Assembly (NCBI GenBank): GCA_028690155.1
Contig: JAQVBU010000003.1
Span: forward strand, 88,438 to 149,323
DNA: 60,886 nt
Source of the DNA: Alphaproteobacteria bacterium
GTDB taxonomy: Bacteria > Pseudomonadota > Alphaproteobacteria > UBA9219
Direction: 5' to 3'
The notes below the pieces were generated by a model. It was given only the letters and a program-made list of their open reading frames with translations, made no database searches and was not told where the DNA came from. A program made the translations under genes and the position numbers. Of this stretch, positions 53,316 through 60,886 are shown one piece after another (position 1 is the first letter of the stretch; each line of letters opens with the position of its first letter).

Positions 53316-55736
53316 ATGAATATTGCCATCCTTTGCGGCGGCGCCGGAGCCGAACGCGGAATTTCCATCAATTCCGCCCGGTCCATGCTCGACCATCTTC
53401 AGTCCGACGCCATCTCCGTGACGCCGTTTTATTTCGATGTGTTCATGGACTGCTATGTCCTGTCCACCCATCAGCTTTACTCCAATACGCCGTCCGACTT
53501 CGATTTCAAACTTAAGGACCGCGCTCAGAAAATTTCCCGGGACGACCTGATCGAAGCGCTGAAAAAACATGATCTTGTTTTTCCCCTCATCCACGGCCTT
53601 TTCGGCGAAGACGGCCAGCTTCAACAGCTTCTTGAAGACAACGGCATCCCCTACATCGGCGGCACGGCCGACGCTTACACAAAGGCCTTCCCTAAAACCA
53701 GTGCGAACGACATTCTGAAACAAAACGGGTTCTATACCCTTCCCTTCCTTGCTCTTTCTCAAAGCGAGGGAGACAAAAACCTTTCCGTCCTCGAAGGCTT
53801 TTTCAAGGAACACGCACTCAATAAAGCGATTGTCAAGCCGTCGCTCGGGGGATCGTCGATCGGTATCTCCTGCGTCCAAACGCCGCGCGAGGTTCTGGAC
53901 GCCATGGCCGAGGTCAAGGCCAAGGCGTTAAACGTGGGTGATGTTTTCGTGCTGGAACCGTTCTGCACGGGACGGGAGTTCTCGACGATCGTGATTCAAA
54001 GTGCGCAGGGACGCCCCGTAGCCTTCGTGCCCTCCGAGATCGAGATGCTGAAAGGCTCGGAACTGTTCAACTTCAGAAAAAAATACCTGCCGACCGACGC
54101 CGTCCGGCTGCACAATCCGCCGCGATTCTCGGACGATCAAATCATCGCCATTCAAACCGGGGCCGAGGCCATATTCTCGTTGTTCGGGTTCAGGGATTTC
54201 ATGCGCGTCGACGGCTGGGTCCTTGAAGACGGCAAGATCCTGTTTTCGGATATCAACCCGATCAGCGGGATGGAACAAAACAGCTTTGTCTTCGACCAGA
54301 CCTCTCGGGTCGGATTTACGCACAAATCCATTTTGGCGCACCTTGTCGCCAACGCATGCCGCCGCTATGGCATTCCGGAACCTGAGGCGGCGGCAACGTC
54401 GAATCCGATGCCCTGCAAAGATGTCTTTATTCTTATGGGCGGAAAAACCGCCGAGCGCCAAGTTTCCTTGATGAGCGGAACAAACGTTTGGCTTAAACTG
54501 CTTCAATCGAAGCGCGTCGTTCCAGCCCCCTTCCTTTTGGATAAAGAGGGCTGTGTGTGGAGGCTTCCCTATGCCTTCGCGCTCCGGCATACGGTGGAAG
54601 AAGTTCGGCAAATGTGCGAAGAAGCGCCGGAAACCAACGCGCGGCTTTCCGCTTTTGCCGCCCGCATTTACGAAAAGCTCGGCCTTCCCAACGGCTTTTC
54701 GGAAGCGGATAACATGCCGTGGGCCACGGATTTGGACTCTTTTTGCAAGGAAGCCGTTCTTCACAACGCGTTTGTCTTCATTGCGCTTCACGGCGGCGAA
54801 GGAGAAAACGGGACGCTTCAGAAAAAACTGGACGCTTACGGTCTGACCTATAACGGATCGGGCGAAAAAGCCTCGGCTTTGTGCATGGACAAATTCGAAA
54901 CGGGCGATCGGATCAACGCGGCAAATATTCCGGATGTTTCGTCGATGCCCAAAAAGCGGTTTAACGTTCAAACGATGGACGGCCGCGAGCTTGAAGCGCT
55001 CTGGGAAAACGCGACCTCTTTTCACGACGGAAGCTTTGCGATCAAGCCGGTTTCGGACGGATGTTCATCGGGCATCATACGGCTTTTCTCGTCCGATGAG
55101 CTTAAGGCCTACGTCCAGATCGCGCGAGACCCCGCCTATGACGTGATCCCGGAAAAAACCTTCCGCAATCAGACAAACGAGATCGCGTTGCCCGAGGATA
55201 AAAATCCGATCTATATTCTTGAGCCTTTTATTCAACAAGACTTTATTCGGGTTGAAAACAACGCGATCGTTTACAAGGAAAACAACGGTTGGATTGAGAT
55301 GACGGTCGGCGTGATGGAAGAGGAAGGCCGTTATCATGCCCTCAATCCCAGCATCACCATCGCCGAAGGTGATACGTTAAGCCTAGAGGAAAAATTTCAA
55401 GGCGGCACGGGCGTCAACATCACGCCACCCCCGGAAAACATTCTCTCACGCGAGGCCGTCGATAAAATCAAGCACGGCATGGAACAAACGGCTCAGGCGC
55501 TCGGCATTGAAAATTATGCGCGCATTGACATCTTTTTTAACCGGAAAACAGGGAAAACCGTCGTCATTGAAGCCAACACGCTTCCCGGCCTGACGCCCTC
55601 AACCGTTATTTATCATCAGGCGCTGGCCGAAAATCCGCCGCTTGAGCCAAAAGCCTTTCTCGAACGCCTTATCTTCGCTAAGCTGAAAACGCGTGGGCCT
55701 AACGATCTTGAAAATAAGGACCGCGCCGTTTCATAG
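53316..55736 (+). CDS. Two-domain D-alanine-D-alanine ligase-like protein (tandem Ddl fusion)
   Basis: 806 residues containing two ATP-grasp ligase units. Unit 1 (about 1-365): ILCGGAGAERGISINSARSM, LIHGLFGEDGQLQQLL, KPSLGGSSIGIS and DINPISGMEQNS. Unit 2 (about 370-806): ILMGGKTAERQVSLMSG, LHGGEGENGTLQKKL, IKPVSDGCSSGIIRL and IEANTLPGLTPSTVIYHQA. Unit 2 has the canonical C-terminal motif; unit 1 has Asp for Glu and SGM for PGL. Followed at 7 bp by murF, which uses the D-Ala-D-Ala product. The ATG at 53316 follows AAGAGG. Confidence 0.85.
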   Translation: MNIAILCGGAGAERGISINSARSMLDHLQSDAISVTPFYFDVFMDCYVLSTHQLYSNTPSDFDFKLKDRAQKISRDDLIEALKKHDLVFPLIHGLFGEDGQLQQLLEDNGIPYIGGTADAYTKAFPKTSANDILKQNGFYTLPFLALSQSEGDKNLSVLEGFFKEHALNKAIVKPSLGGSSIGISCVQTPREVLDAMAEVKAKALNVGDVFVLEPFCTGREFSTIVIQSAQGRPVAFVPSEIEMLKGSELFNFRKKYLPTDAVRLHNPPRFSDDQIIAIQTGAEAIFSLFGFRDFMRVDGWVLEDGKILFSDINPISGMEQNSFVFDQTSRVGFTHKSILAHLVANACRRYGIPEPEAAATSNPMPCKDVFILMGGKTAERQVSLMSGTNVWLKLLQSKRVVPAPFLLDKEGCVWRLPYAFALRHTVEEVRQMCEEAPETNARLSAFAARIYEKLGLPNGFSEADNMPWATDLDSFCKEAVLHNAFVFIALHGGEGENGTLQKKLDAYGLTYNGSGEKASALCMDKFETGDRINAANIPDVSSMPKKRFNVQTMDGRELEALWENATSFHDGSFAIKPVSDGCSSGIIRLFSSDELKAYVQIARDPAYDVIPEKTFRNQTNEIALPEDKNPIYILEPFIQQDFIRVENNAIVYKENNGWIEMTVGVMEEEGRYHALNPSITIAEGDTLSLEEKFQGGTGVNITPPPENILSREAVDKIKHGMEQTAQALGIENYARIDIFFNRKTGKTVVIEANTLPGLTPSTVIYHQALAENPPLEPKAFLERLIFAKLKTRGPNDLENKDRAVS

Positions 55737-55743
55737 GACAACC

Positions 55744-57180
55744 ATGAAAGTTACGCCCTCTCTGCTTCAGTCCGTTGTTCATGGCACGCTTGACCGCGTC
55801 GAAAACCCCGGAGCCCTTCTCGATACCGCCAAGATAAGCTTCGATTCCCGCAGCTTGTCGCAAGGAGACCTTTTCATCGCCTTGCGCACCGACAAGCAGG
55901 ATGGCGCCGCCTATATCAAGGACGCTCAAGCCAAAGGCGCCGCGCTTACCCTTGCGGAAAGAAATCCCGACAACCTTCCGAACGTCGTCGTTGTTCCCGA
56001 TGCGCTCACGGCGCTTCAAGCCTTGGGAACATACGTCCGCGCCCATTATCAAGGCCGCGTCATAGGCCTGACGGGAAGCTCCGGCAAGACAACGTCCAAA
56101 GAACTTTTGGCCCATATGCTTTCCCGCTTCGCCCGAACGTACCGCAGCGAGGGATCGTTCAACAACCACATCGGTACGCCGTACAACCTGTGCCGTCTCG
56201 ACGAAACCGCGCCGTATGCCGTCTTTGAACTCGGCATGGATCACGCAGGCGAAATCGCCGCCTTGGTTCGGCTGGTTCAACCGAACGTCCTTGCCGTGAT
56301 AAACGTATTCCCCATGCATATGGAATACTTCCAAGACCTTCGCGGCGTTGCCCGCGCCAAGGCTGAGATTTTCGAGGGCGCCACGGCCTATCAGGGCGCC
56401 CTGCCGCCCGCCATCATCAACGCCGATGCCCCCTTTGCGGATGAAATCCTTATCCCAACAGCCAAGGAACGCGGCTTGACCCCCCTTGTCACCTTCGGGC
56501 GAAACGGGTTCGTTCGATTGGTCTCTTTTGAGACGACCCAAGAAGGCAAAACGGCCGTATCGCTTCAGATCGAGGGGAAAACGTACGCCGCTTGCCTGCC
56601 GGGCCTTGGCGAACGGTTTGCGTACAACGCCGCTTTCGCGGCCGCCGCCGCCTATACGCTGGGCCTCGACATCGACACGGCCCTTGATGCGATTACGGAC
56701 TTCTTCCCACCGAAGGGACGCGGAAAGACCTCGCGCGTCGTTCTTGACGGCGCCCGCACCATCACGCTGATCGACGACTCCTACAACGGCCAGCCCGAAG
56801 CCGTTCGTTACGCGATCGCCTCGCTGGCCTCGATGCCGCGACGCCATGGCCGGAAAATCGCGCTTCTCGGAAAGATGGCCGAAATCGGCGCACGGAGCGA
56901 AGACGAGCATCGGTCGATCGGCACGCAGCTCGCCGCAACCGACATCGACATCGTGATCGGGGTCGGCGATGAAACGAAAGCCCTTCTGGACGCCGTGCCG
57001 GAGACAAAAACCAAGATCTTTCGCGAGACGGCCTGTGGACTTCTTGAAGAGCTTGAGACGTCCCTGCTCCAAGACGGCGACCTCCTTTTGATCAAAGGCG
57101 CGCACTATGCCTCGCGCGTGTTCGAAATCGCGGCGGGCCTTTTGGCCAAAAGCGCTCAACCCGGCGAAAGCAAGCCCTGA
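55744..57180 (+). CDS. murF: UDP-MurNAc-tripeptide-D-Ala-D-Ala ligase MurF
   Basis: 478 residues. ATP site GLTGSSGKTTSKELLAHML, FNNHIGTPYNLC, VFELGMDHAGEIA, and DDSYNGQPEAVRYAI are family motifs. It attaches D-Ala-D-Ala to the peptidoglycan precursor in the cytoplasm. The ATG at 55744 begins the N-terminal uridine-binding domain directly after the ddl fusion. Its end overlaps the convergent macrodomain gene by 25 bp. Confidence 0.95.
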   Translation: MKVTPSLLQSVVHGTLDRVENPGALLDTAKISFDSRSLSQGDLFIALRTDKQDGAAYIKDAQAKGAALTLAERNPDNLPNVVVVPDALTALQALGTYVRAHYQGRVIGLTGSSGKTTSKELLAHMLSRFARTYRSEGSFNNHIGTPYNLCRLDETAPYAVFELGMDHAGEIAALVRLVQPNVLAVINVFPMHMEYFQDLRGVARAKAEIFEGATAYQGALPPAIINADAPFADEILIPTAKERGLTPLVTFGRNGFVRLVSFETTQEGKTAVSLQIEGKTYAACLPGLGERFAYNAAFAAAAAYTLGLDIDTALDAITDFFPPKGRGKTSRVVLDGARTITLIDDSYNGQPEAVRYAIASLASMPRRHGRKIALLGKMAEIGARSEDEHRSIGTQLAATDIDIVIGVGDETKALLDAVPETKTKIFRETACGLLEELETSLLQDGDLLLIKGAHYASRVFEIAAGLLAKSAQPGESKP

Positions 57181-57686
57181 GAAGCGGCTTCTTTCCGGTA
57201 AACGTCGAACGTCGCCGGGTCAAAGCAGACCATACGCACTTCGTGCAACGCGTCGTCGCACCGAACGAAAGCGCCAATCGTTTTCAGGGCCAAAGCCGCG
57301 GCGCGCGGCAACGGAAAACGATAGGCTCCCGTCGATACACTGGGGAAGGCCACCGTTTTCGCGCCAAGGGCGACGGCGACCTCCAGCGAACGGCGGTAGG
57401 CCGAAACCAACAAAGCGTCTTCGCGACAAGAACCACCCGTCCAGATGGGCCCGACGGTGTGAATGACCCAGTTGGCAGGCAGACAAAACCCTTCCGTCGC
57501 CTTGGCATCGCCCGTTTTGCATCCCCGCAACGCGCGACACGCTTCCAAAAGTTCCGGTCCCGCCGCCCGATGAATGGCGCCGTCGACGCCGCCTCCCCCA
57601 AGGAGCGTTTCGTTGGCCGCGTTCACGATGGCGTCGACAGCCTGATGCGTGATATCGCCTTGGATAATAAAAACCTGTCCCGTCAT
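57156..57686 (-). CDS. Macrodomain protein, O-acetyl-ADP-ribose deacetylase (YmdB-like)
   Basis: 176 residues. Binding loops VDAIVNAANETLLGGGGVDG, IHRAAGPELLEACR, and FPSVSTGAYRFPLPRAA are those of YmdB/MacroD enzymes, which remove ADP-ribose or acetyl from O-acetyl-ADP-ribose. Converges on murF with a 25-bp overlap. GGAGG lies before the ATG. Confidence 0.93.
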   Translation of the reverse strand: MTGQVFIIQGDITHQAVDAIVNAANETLLGGGGVDGAIHRAAGPELLEACRALRGCKTGDAKATEGFCLPANWVIHTVGPIWTGGSCREDALLVSAYRRSLEVAVALGAKTVAFPSVSTGAYRFPLPRAAALALKTIGAFVRCDDALHEVRMVCFDPATFDVYRKEAASQGLLSPG

Positions 57687-57810
57687 GATCCTCCTTCTTT
57701 ATTACCGCGTTAACCAAAGCTTCCGCGGGTTATCGTTTGCTGAAAGTATTTCTTTCCATTATCTTCTATAAAGAATTCACCGTCTTTTATTACAACAGGA
57801 TCGTATCGCC

Positions 57811-58101
57811 ATGTCCAACACGCTAGCCAATTCCTATTTTGATCTCATGTCTGAAACAGAGGACCGCCTCCCCGAGAACCTCCAAGGAGGCACCCACAAG
57901 GCTTCAACCCCAAAAGACACCGAAGCCCTCAAAGAAAAATTTCGCGCTTATTTCGGAGACGGAGTCAATCGCACACGCGCCCAAAACCTTAGCCCCGGGG
58001 CACCAACCTTGGAAAAAAGTCTTCAGACTCCGGGGGCTCAAGAACACTTGAGTGAGGGCCTTCGAAAAGACCAAGGTTTTCTGCGTTTAACAAACGGCTA
58101 A
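57811..58101 (+). CDS. Hypothetical protein, 96 aa
   Basis: Small, hydrophilic, probably disordered (DRLPENLQGGTHKASTPKDT). ATG preceded by AGGATCG and an AT-rich promoter-like region, and followed by a good terminator, so a real single-gene unit is likely. No family recognised. Confidence 0.6.
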   Translation: MSNTLANSYFDLMSETEDRLPENLQGGTHKASTPKDTEALKEKFRAYFGDGVNRTRAQNLSPGAPTLEKSLQTPGAQEHLSEGLRKDQGFLRLTNG

Positions 58102-58123
58102 GAAAACGCCGACGCAAAAAATG

Positions 58124-58150
58124 AACGCCGCCCCCTAAACGGGCGGCGTT
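58124..58150. terminator. Bidirectional terminator
   Basis: AACGCCGCCC-CCTAAAC-GGGCGGCGTT followed by TTTTTG on the plus strand. It sits between the 96-residue gene and the convergent LysE gene and can serve both. Confidence 0.85.
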
Positions 58151-58154
58151 TTTG

Positions 58155-58817
58155 TTAGAGGAACATAAACCGCGACAACGCGATTCCCGACGAGATCACC
58201 ATCTTCACGCCAAAACCGCCGAGGATCGTCCCGACCACGCGATCCATGAGAGTTTGATAATCCAGAAAACGCCTGTGCAGGCGGGGAACAGTCAGGACGC
58301 GCGAGACGAAGGCAAACCACGTCACGGCGCAAAGAGGCAGCAGGATCTCAATGGCGATCATCGTGCCGGGAGAATTCTCCTTGGGCAACGCGCCGACGAA
58401 GATGCTGCTGAAAAACGCCAGAGCCTTTGGATTCGACACCCCGACGACAAAAGCGGCCAAGAAGGAATTGCTCCCGTACGTCTTTTTGGCTTTGGGCGCA
58501 GACGGCGCGGCAGGCGAGCCCTTCGACGCCAGCGAGGCTTTCCAGATATGAAGGCCGACCCAGACCAGATAGAGGCCGCCAACAAACTCCACGCCCAAAG
58601 CGAGATGAGGGTTTGCCGCAAAAATCGCCGCCAAGCCCAAAAGACAAAGGCCTGTATGAATGGCGCACGCGGAGGCGATTCCGGCACCAGCTTTGATGCC
58701 TTCGGCCCGACCGCGGGCCACGGCGATGGAGCTGACGGCAAGAAAATCAGGCCCCGGCGAGACCATCGCCGGAAGGAAAACAACAAGAACCTGCGCCAAA
58801 GCCGAAAAGTCGATCAT
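58155..58817 (-). CDS. LysE/RhtB family amino-acid exporter
   Basis: 220 residues, six hydrophobic segments. The family signature near the start is PGPDFLAVSSIAVARGRAEG; VGVSNPKALAFF follows. It exports amino acids or similar metabolites across the inner membrane; substrate unknown. Confidence 0.9.
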   Translation of the reverse strand: MIDFSALAQVLVVFLPAMVSPGPDFLAVSSIAVARGRAEGIKAGAGIASACAIHTGLCLLGLAAIFAANPHLALGVEFVGGLYLVWVGLHIWKASLASKGSPAAPSAPKAKKTYGSNSFLAAFVVGVSNPKALAFFSSIFVGALPKENSPGTMIAIEILLPLCAVTWFAFVSRVLTVPRLHRRFLDYQTLMDRVVGTILGGFGVKMVISSGIALSRFMFL

Positions 58818-59142
58818 GTTTCCCTCTGTGCTGCCCCACGGGACCCGCGCGATTTAACCTTTCTGTCCGGCTTAAAGCAAGCACACGTTTGCAACCGCCA
58901 GAGGACGGCACAAATTTGTAGATAGGGTGCCATATGTTTAAGCGCTCGCTGAAAAAGGCAATGAATCCCGCACAAATTTCTTAACGCACAAAAAGCGTTA
59001 ACAGAAAAGTAACTATGCCATTGAAAGTATTGATGAAATTGTTTGAGCTGCCATTTTTTGATAAAATATTTCCTATGCTCCGGTCACACGGATGGGCCGT
59101 TAACATTTTTGAAACTATTTGAGAAAGCCATTGGAGGACATT
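58818..59142. other. Non-coding 325-bp region
   Basis: Intergenic region between the LysE gene and the unknown pair. It contains the inverted repeat TTAACGC-ACAAAAA-GCGTTAA (58981-59001) and AT-rich promoter-like DNA. No gene seen. Confidence 0.5.
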
Positions 59143-59619
59143 ATGTTGAACCTCAAAGATTTGAAAAACCGATTGATGAAGATTGTTTCGTCAACGGTGA
59201 GCTTATTCATTCGGGGCCGAGCTGTGGAAACACCACGCTTTACATATGTCACTACTTTGAGCAGGAAGACCGGTGGTCCTGATCCGGACGACTTTGGCAA
59301 AATCTACCGTGATGAACAGTTTGGCAAAGAGTACATCGTTCAAGACCTGTATGTTAAGTCAAGGAGCGAGCCTCCTTTTTATGCCGTTTACACCATCAAC
59401 GAAGTTATTACTCGTCCTGCGGAAGAAACATATCTCGACAAAGAAGAATTTAAACGTGTTGTTCACTTGAAGCCTGCCGACATTGATGTCCAAGAAGACA
59501 TGATTTCTTTCTTCAAAAAAGATTGTGAGAAAGAAGGCGAGACTTTTGAAGATCGACGCTCACGACCATACCCCATAAGAGGAGCGGCTCTGCCGTACCA
59601 GACGAACGACCTCGCATAA
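59143..59619 (+). CDS. Hypothetical protein, 158 aa
   Basis: The ATG at 59143 has GGAGGACATT upstream (MLNLKDLKNRLMKIVSSTVS). Soluble; central YVTTLSRKTGGPDPDDFGKI, then acidic helices. No family recognised. 21 bp before the next gene and co-oriented, so an operon is likely. Confidence 0.7.
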   Translation: MLNLKDLKNRLMKIVSSTVSLFIRGRAVETPRFTYVTTLSRKTGGPDPDDFGKIYRDEQFGKEYIVQDLYVKSRSEPPFYAVYTINEVITRPAEETYLDKEEFKRVVHLKPADIDVQEDMISFFKKDCEKEGETFEDRRSRPYPIRGAALPYQTNDLA

Positions 59620-59640
59620 ATCCTTTATGGGGAGAAAGCG

Positions 59641-60558
59641 ATGTCGGCGTTCAGAATTGATCCACCCAAAGATAGGATCGATCCTTCAGATCCCAGCAAA
59701 TATGCCGAGGAAGCCCAAAAGTATATTTGGGAATATCGGGAATACGTCAAAAACACCATTTTGACCGCAATGGCCGACCCCTCAGGGACCGATGTTCTTG
59801 GGCATAAAGAATTTGTGATCCTTTATTCTGGCCCGTCCAAGAAGGTGGGCGAGCAGATAAAATGTGTGGTTAGATATAATGACACTCGATCTGAAGACAT
59901 GGCTCTTGAGTTCAGTGCATCAAGAATTAACGATACAGTTGCAGGGATAGAGCTTAATGGGATACCGCTTAATCCGCCATTCTCGAAAATATTAGCTCCG
60001 CTTTATCCTAATCCAAGAAAGCTTGAAGATGCAGTAAGAGATGCCTACGCCACCGTTTGGGGCGGCATATCTGAACTCTTTGCGGACCTCGATTTTAAGA
60101 CTGCTGCGACTGCCGTTTGTGGGGCTGGGCAGGATCGCGTTTTTGTAAAAGACGAGCTTCCCGTTCTTGTCCGCAACCCGCATGTCCGGACAATCAATGA
60201 AATCGATATGGAAGCCGTTCGGAGGATGTACAACGAAGTCAGTCCGGATGAAGCGTTCCGATTGGTCTGCCTGTCCGAACTCAGCATGACATTGAGAAAA
60301 GCCCAAGCCACAGGCGTTCCGCCAACAGAAGGCTGGACGGATTTCTTTGAACGACATTTCTTTTATTCTGTCGAACGCGATGACACGGAAGCAGGCATTC
60401 CTGCGCTAACGGACGAGCAACGTAAACGCAAGGAACGCATCCTCGTAGACTTTGGGTTGAAGGATCTTTTTTCGGATTCGCCCATCGAGTGGGCCAAGCC
60501 GCACAAACCGCCAGCGAAACTGACGCCTCCGGTGAAAGCTTCGCCCAAGCCCGTTTAG
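59641..60558 (+). CDS. Hypothetical protein, 305 aa
   Basis: GGGGAG ribosome site before the ATG. It is soluble, with an alpha/beta middle (KEFVILYSGPSKKVGEQIKC) and a proline-rich C-terminal tail (PHKPPAKLTPPVKASPKPV). No family recognised. Second gene of the pair with the 158-residue gene. Confidence 0.72.
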   Translation: MSAFRIDPPKDRIDPSDPSKYAEEAQKYIWEYREYVKNTILTAMADPSGTDVLGHKEFVILYSGPSKKVGEQIKCVVRYNDTRSEDMALEFSASRINDTVAGIELNGIPLNPPFSKILAPLYPNPRKLEDAVRDAYATVWGGISELFADLDFKTAATAVCGAGQDRVFVKDELPVLVRNPHVRTINEIDMEAVRRMYNEVSPDEAFRLVCLSELSMTLRKAQATGVPPTEGWTDFFERHFFYSVERDDTEAGIPALTDEQRKRKERILVDFGLKDLFSDSPIEWAKPHKPPAKLTPPVKASPKPV

Positions 60559-60886
60559 GTGGCTTTTAGGCGTAGGACCAGCGAATTTTCTTGCCTATGC
60601 AGATGCGACAAAAACCGCATCTCGGTTCAGAGGTTTTAGAGAAAAGCGGAAAATGGCTTTTCTTCACGCCACGCTTATGGGGATATAGGGTTGGTTTTTA
60701 ATAGGGTGGCGGATGGGGTGGGATTTCTTTGCCGCGCGGCTGCGCCGCTCGCAAAGGGACGATTTTTTCATCGCGCCTGCGCGCAACGCGCTTGTCGCTG
60801 CTAAAAATTGTCGAACCCTTGGCTCCGTTCACATCATCCCTCCCCCCATTGAAAAAGGGCCCGTTCGGGCCCTTTTTCAATGGCGG
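60559..60886. other. Non-coding 328-bp region at the window end
   Basis: No gene. It includes GC-rich imperfect palindromes (about 60731-60800, such as GCCGCGCGGCTGCGCCGCTC and GCGCCTGCGCGCAACGCGC) and a strong terminator at 60846. Confidence 0.5.
60846..60883. terminator. Strong hairpin terminator
   Basis: CCATTGAAAAAGGGCCC-GTTC-GGGCCCTTTTTCAATGG, a perfect 17-bp stem that contains its own T tract in both directions. Confidence 0.88.

Noticed and set aside
60698..60880. 60-codon minus-strand frame at the window end
   Set aside because: It is read from the terminator and GC-rich palindromes and has no ribosome site.

Overview
The window is a chromosomal segment of an alphaproteobacterium with mid-50s GC. 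The evidence is the class-typical run lspA, DUF3035-like lipoprotein and two tandem M16 peptidases, a MutL carrying the endonuclease motif (no MutH dependence), an EpmB/KamA-type aminomutase, a GT9 glycosyltransferase, and a phage tail module of the rhodobacterial gene-transfer-agent (GTA) kind. A lineage closer than class cannot be fixed from the sequence alone.

Layout. 1-13.6 kb is housekeeping: purH (cut by the window edge), prs, epmB-like, rnhA, a P-loop kinase, a GT9 enzyme, mutL, a pentapeptide-repeat protein, pgi, two M16 peptidases, a lipoprotein and lspA. 13.6-18.1 kb holds two AT-richer modules built to one plan: an enzyme gene plus an XRE-type regulator on the minus strand, and divergently a pair of tiny genes. 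One enzyme is EgtD-like, the other a purine-type phosphoribosyltransferase. The tiny-gene pair is duplicated almost perfectly between the modules.

18.2-36.9 kb is a phage remnant at the 3' end of a tRNA-Ala(GGC) gene. It has a lysis cassette and an apparently complete long flexible tail module (tail terminator, tube, frameshifted chaperone, tape measure, DUF2460, DUF2163, NlpC/P60 and tip protein) but no terminase, portal, capsid, replication or intact integrase gene. Both ends are in-frame gene fusions: a holin-like N-terminus joined to the C-terminal half of a large serine recombinase on the left, and AbiEii toxin joined to a DUF6441 tail protein on the right. Two small accessory inserts interrupt it.

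36.9-44.8 kb is an array of cargo blocks (HTH-PIN-membrane protein; FkbM methyltransferase plus a second AbiEi/AbiEii pair; two tandem LCMT-like methyltransferases, one broken by a stop). Each is bounded by a 29-bp element resembling a tRNA 3' end, in the same orientation as the tRNA. A 1,678-bp duplication carrying abiEi/abiEii ends exactly at the GTCCACCA core of two of these elements, which argues for site-specific recombination at the core.

44.9-60.9 kb returns to mostly chromosomal genes: a GNAT enzyme, a cupin, a PHP-UvrD helicase fusion, a divergent racemase/MocR pair, a ClC channel reduced to its two ends, a two-domain D-Ala-D-Ala ligase fusion with murF, a macrodomain protein, a LysE exporter and several unknown genes.

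Most interesting candidates: the paired regulator/enzyme/tiny-gene modules, the array of tRNA-3'-like bounded cargo blocks, and the headless tail-plus-lysis locus, which could be a tailocin-like particle expressed from an AbiEi-controlled promoter.
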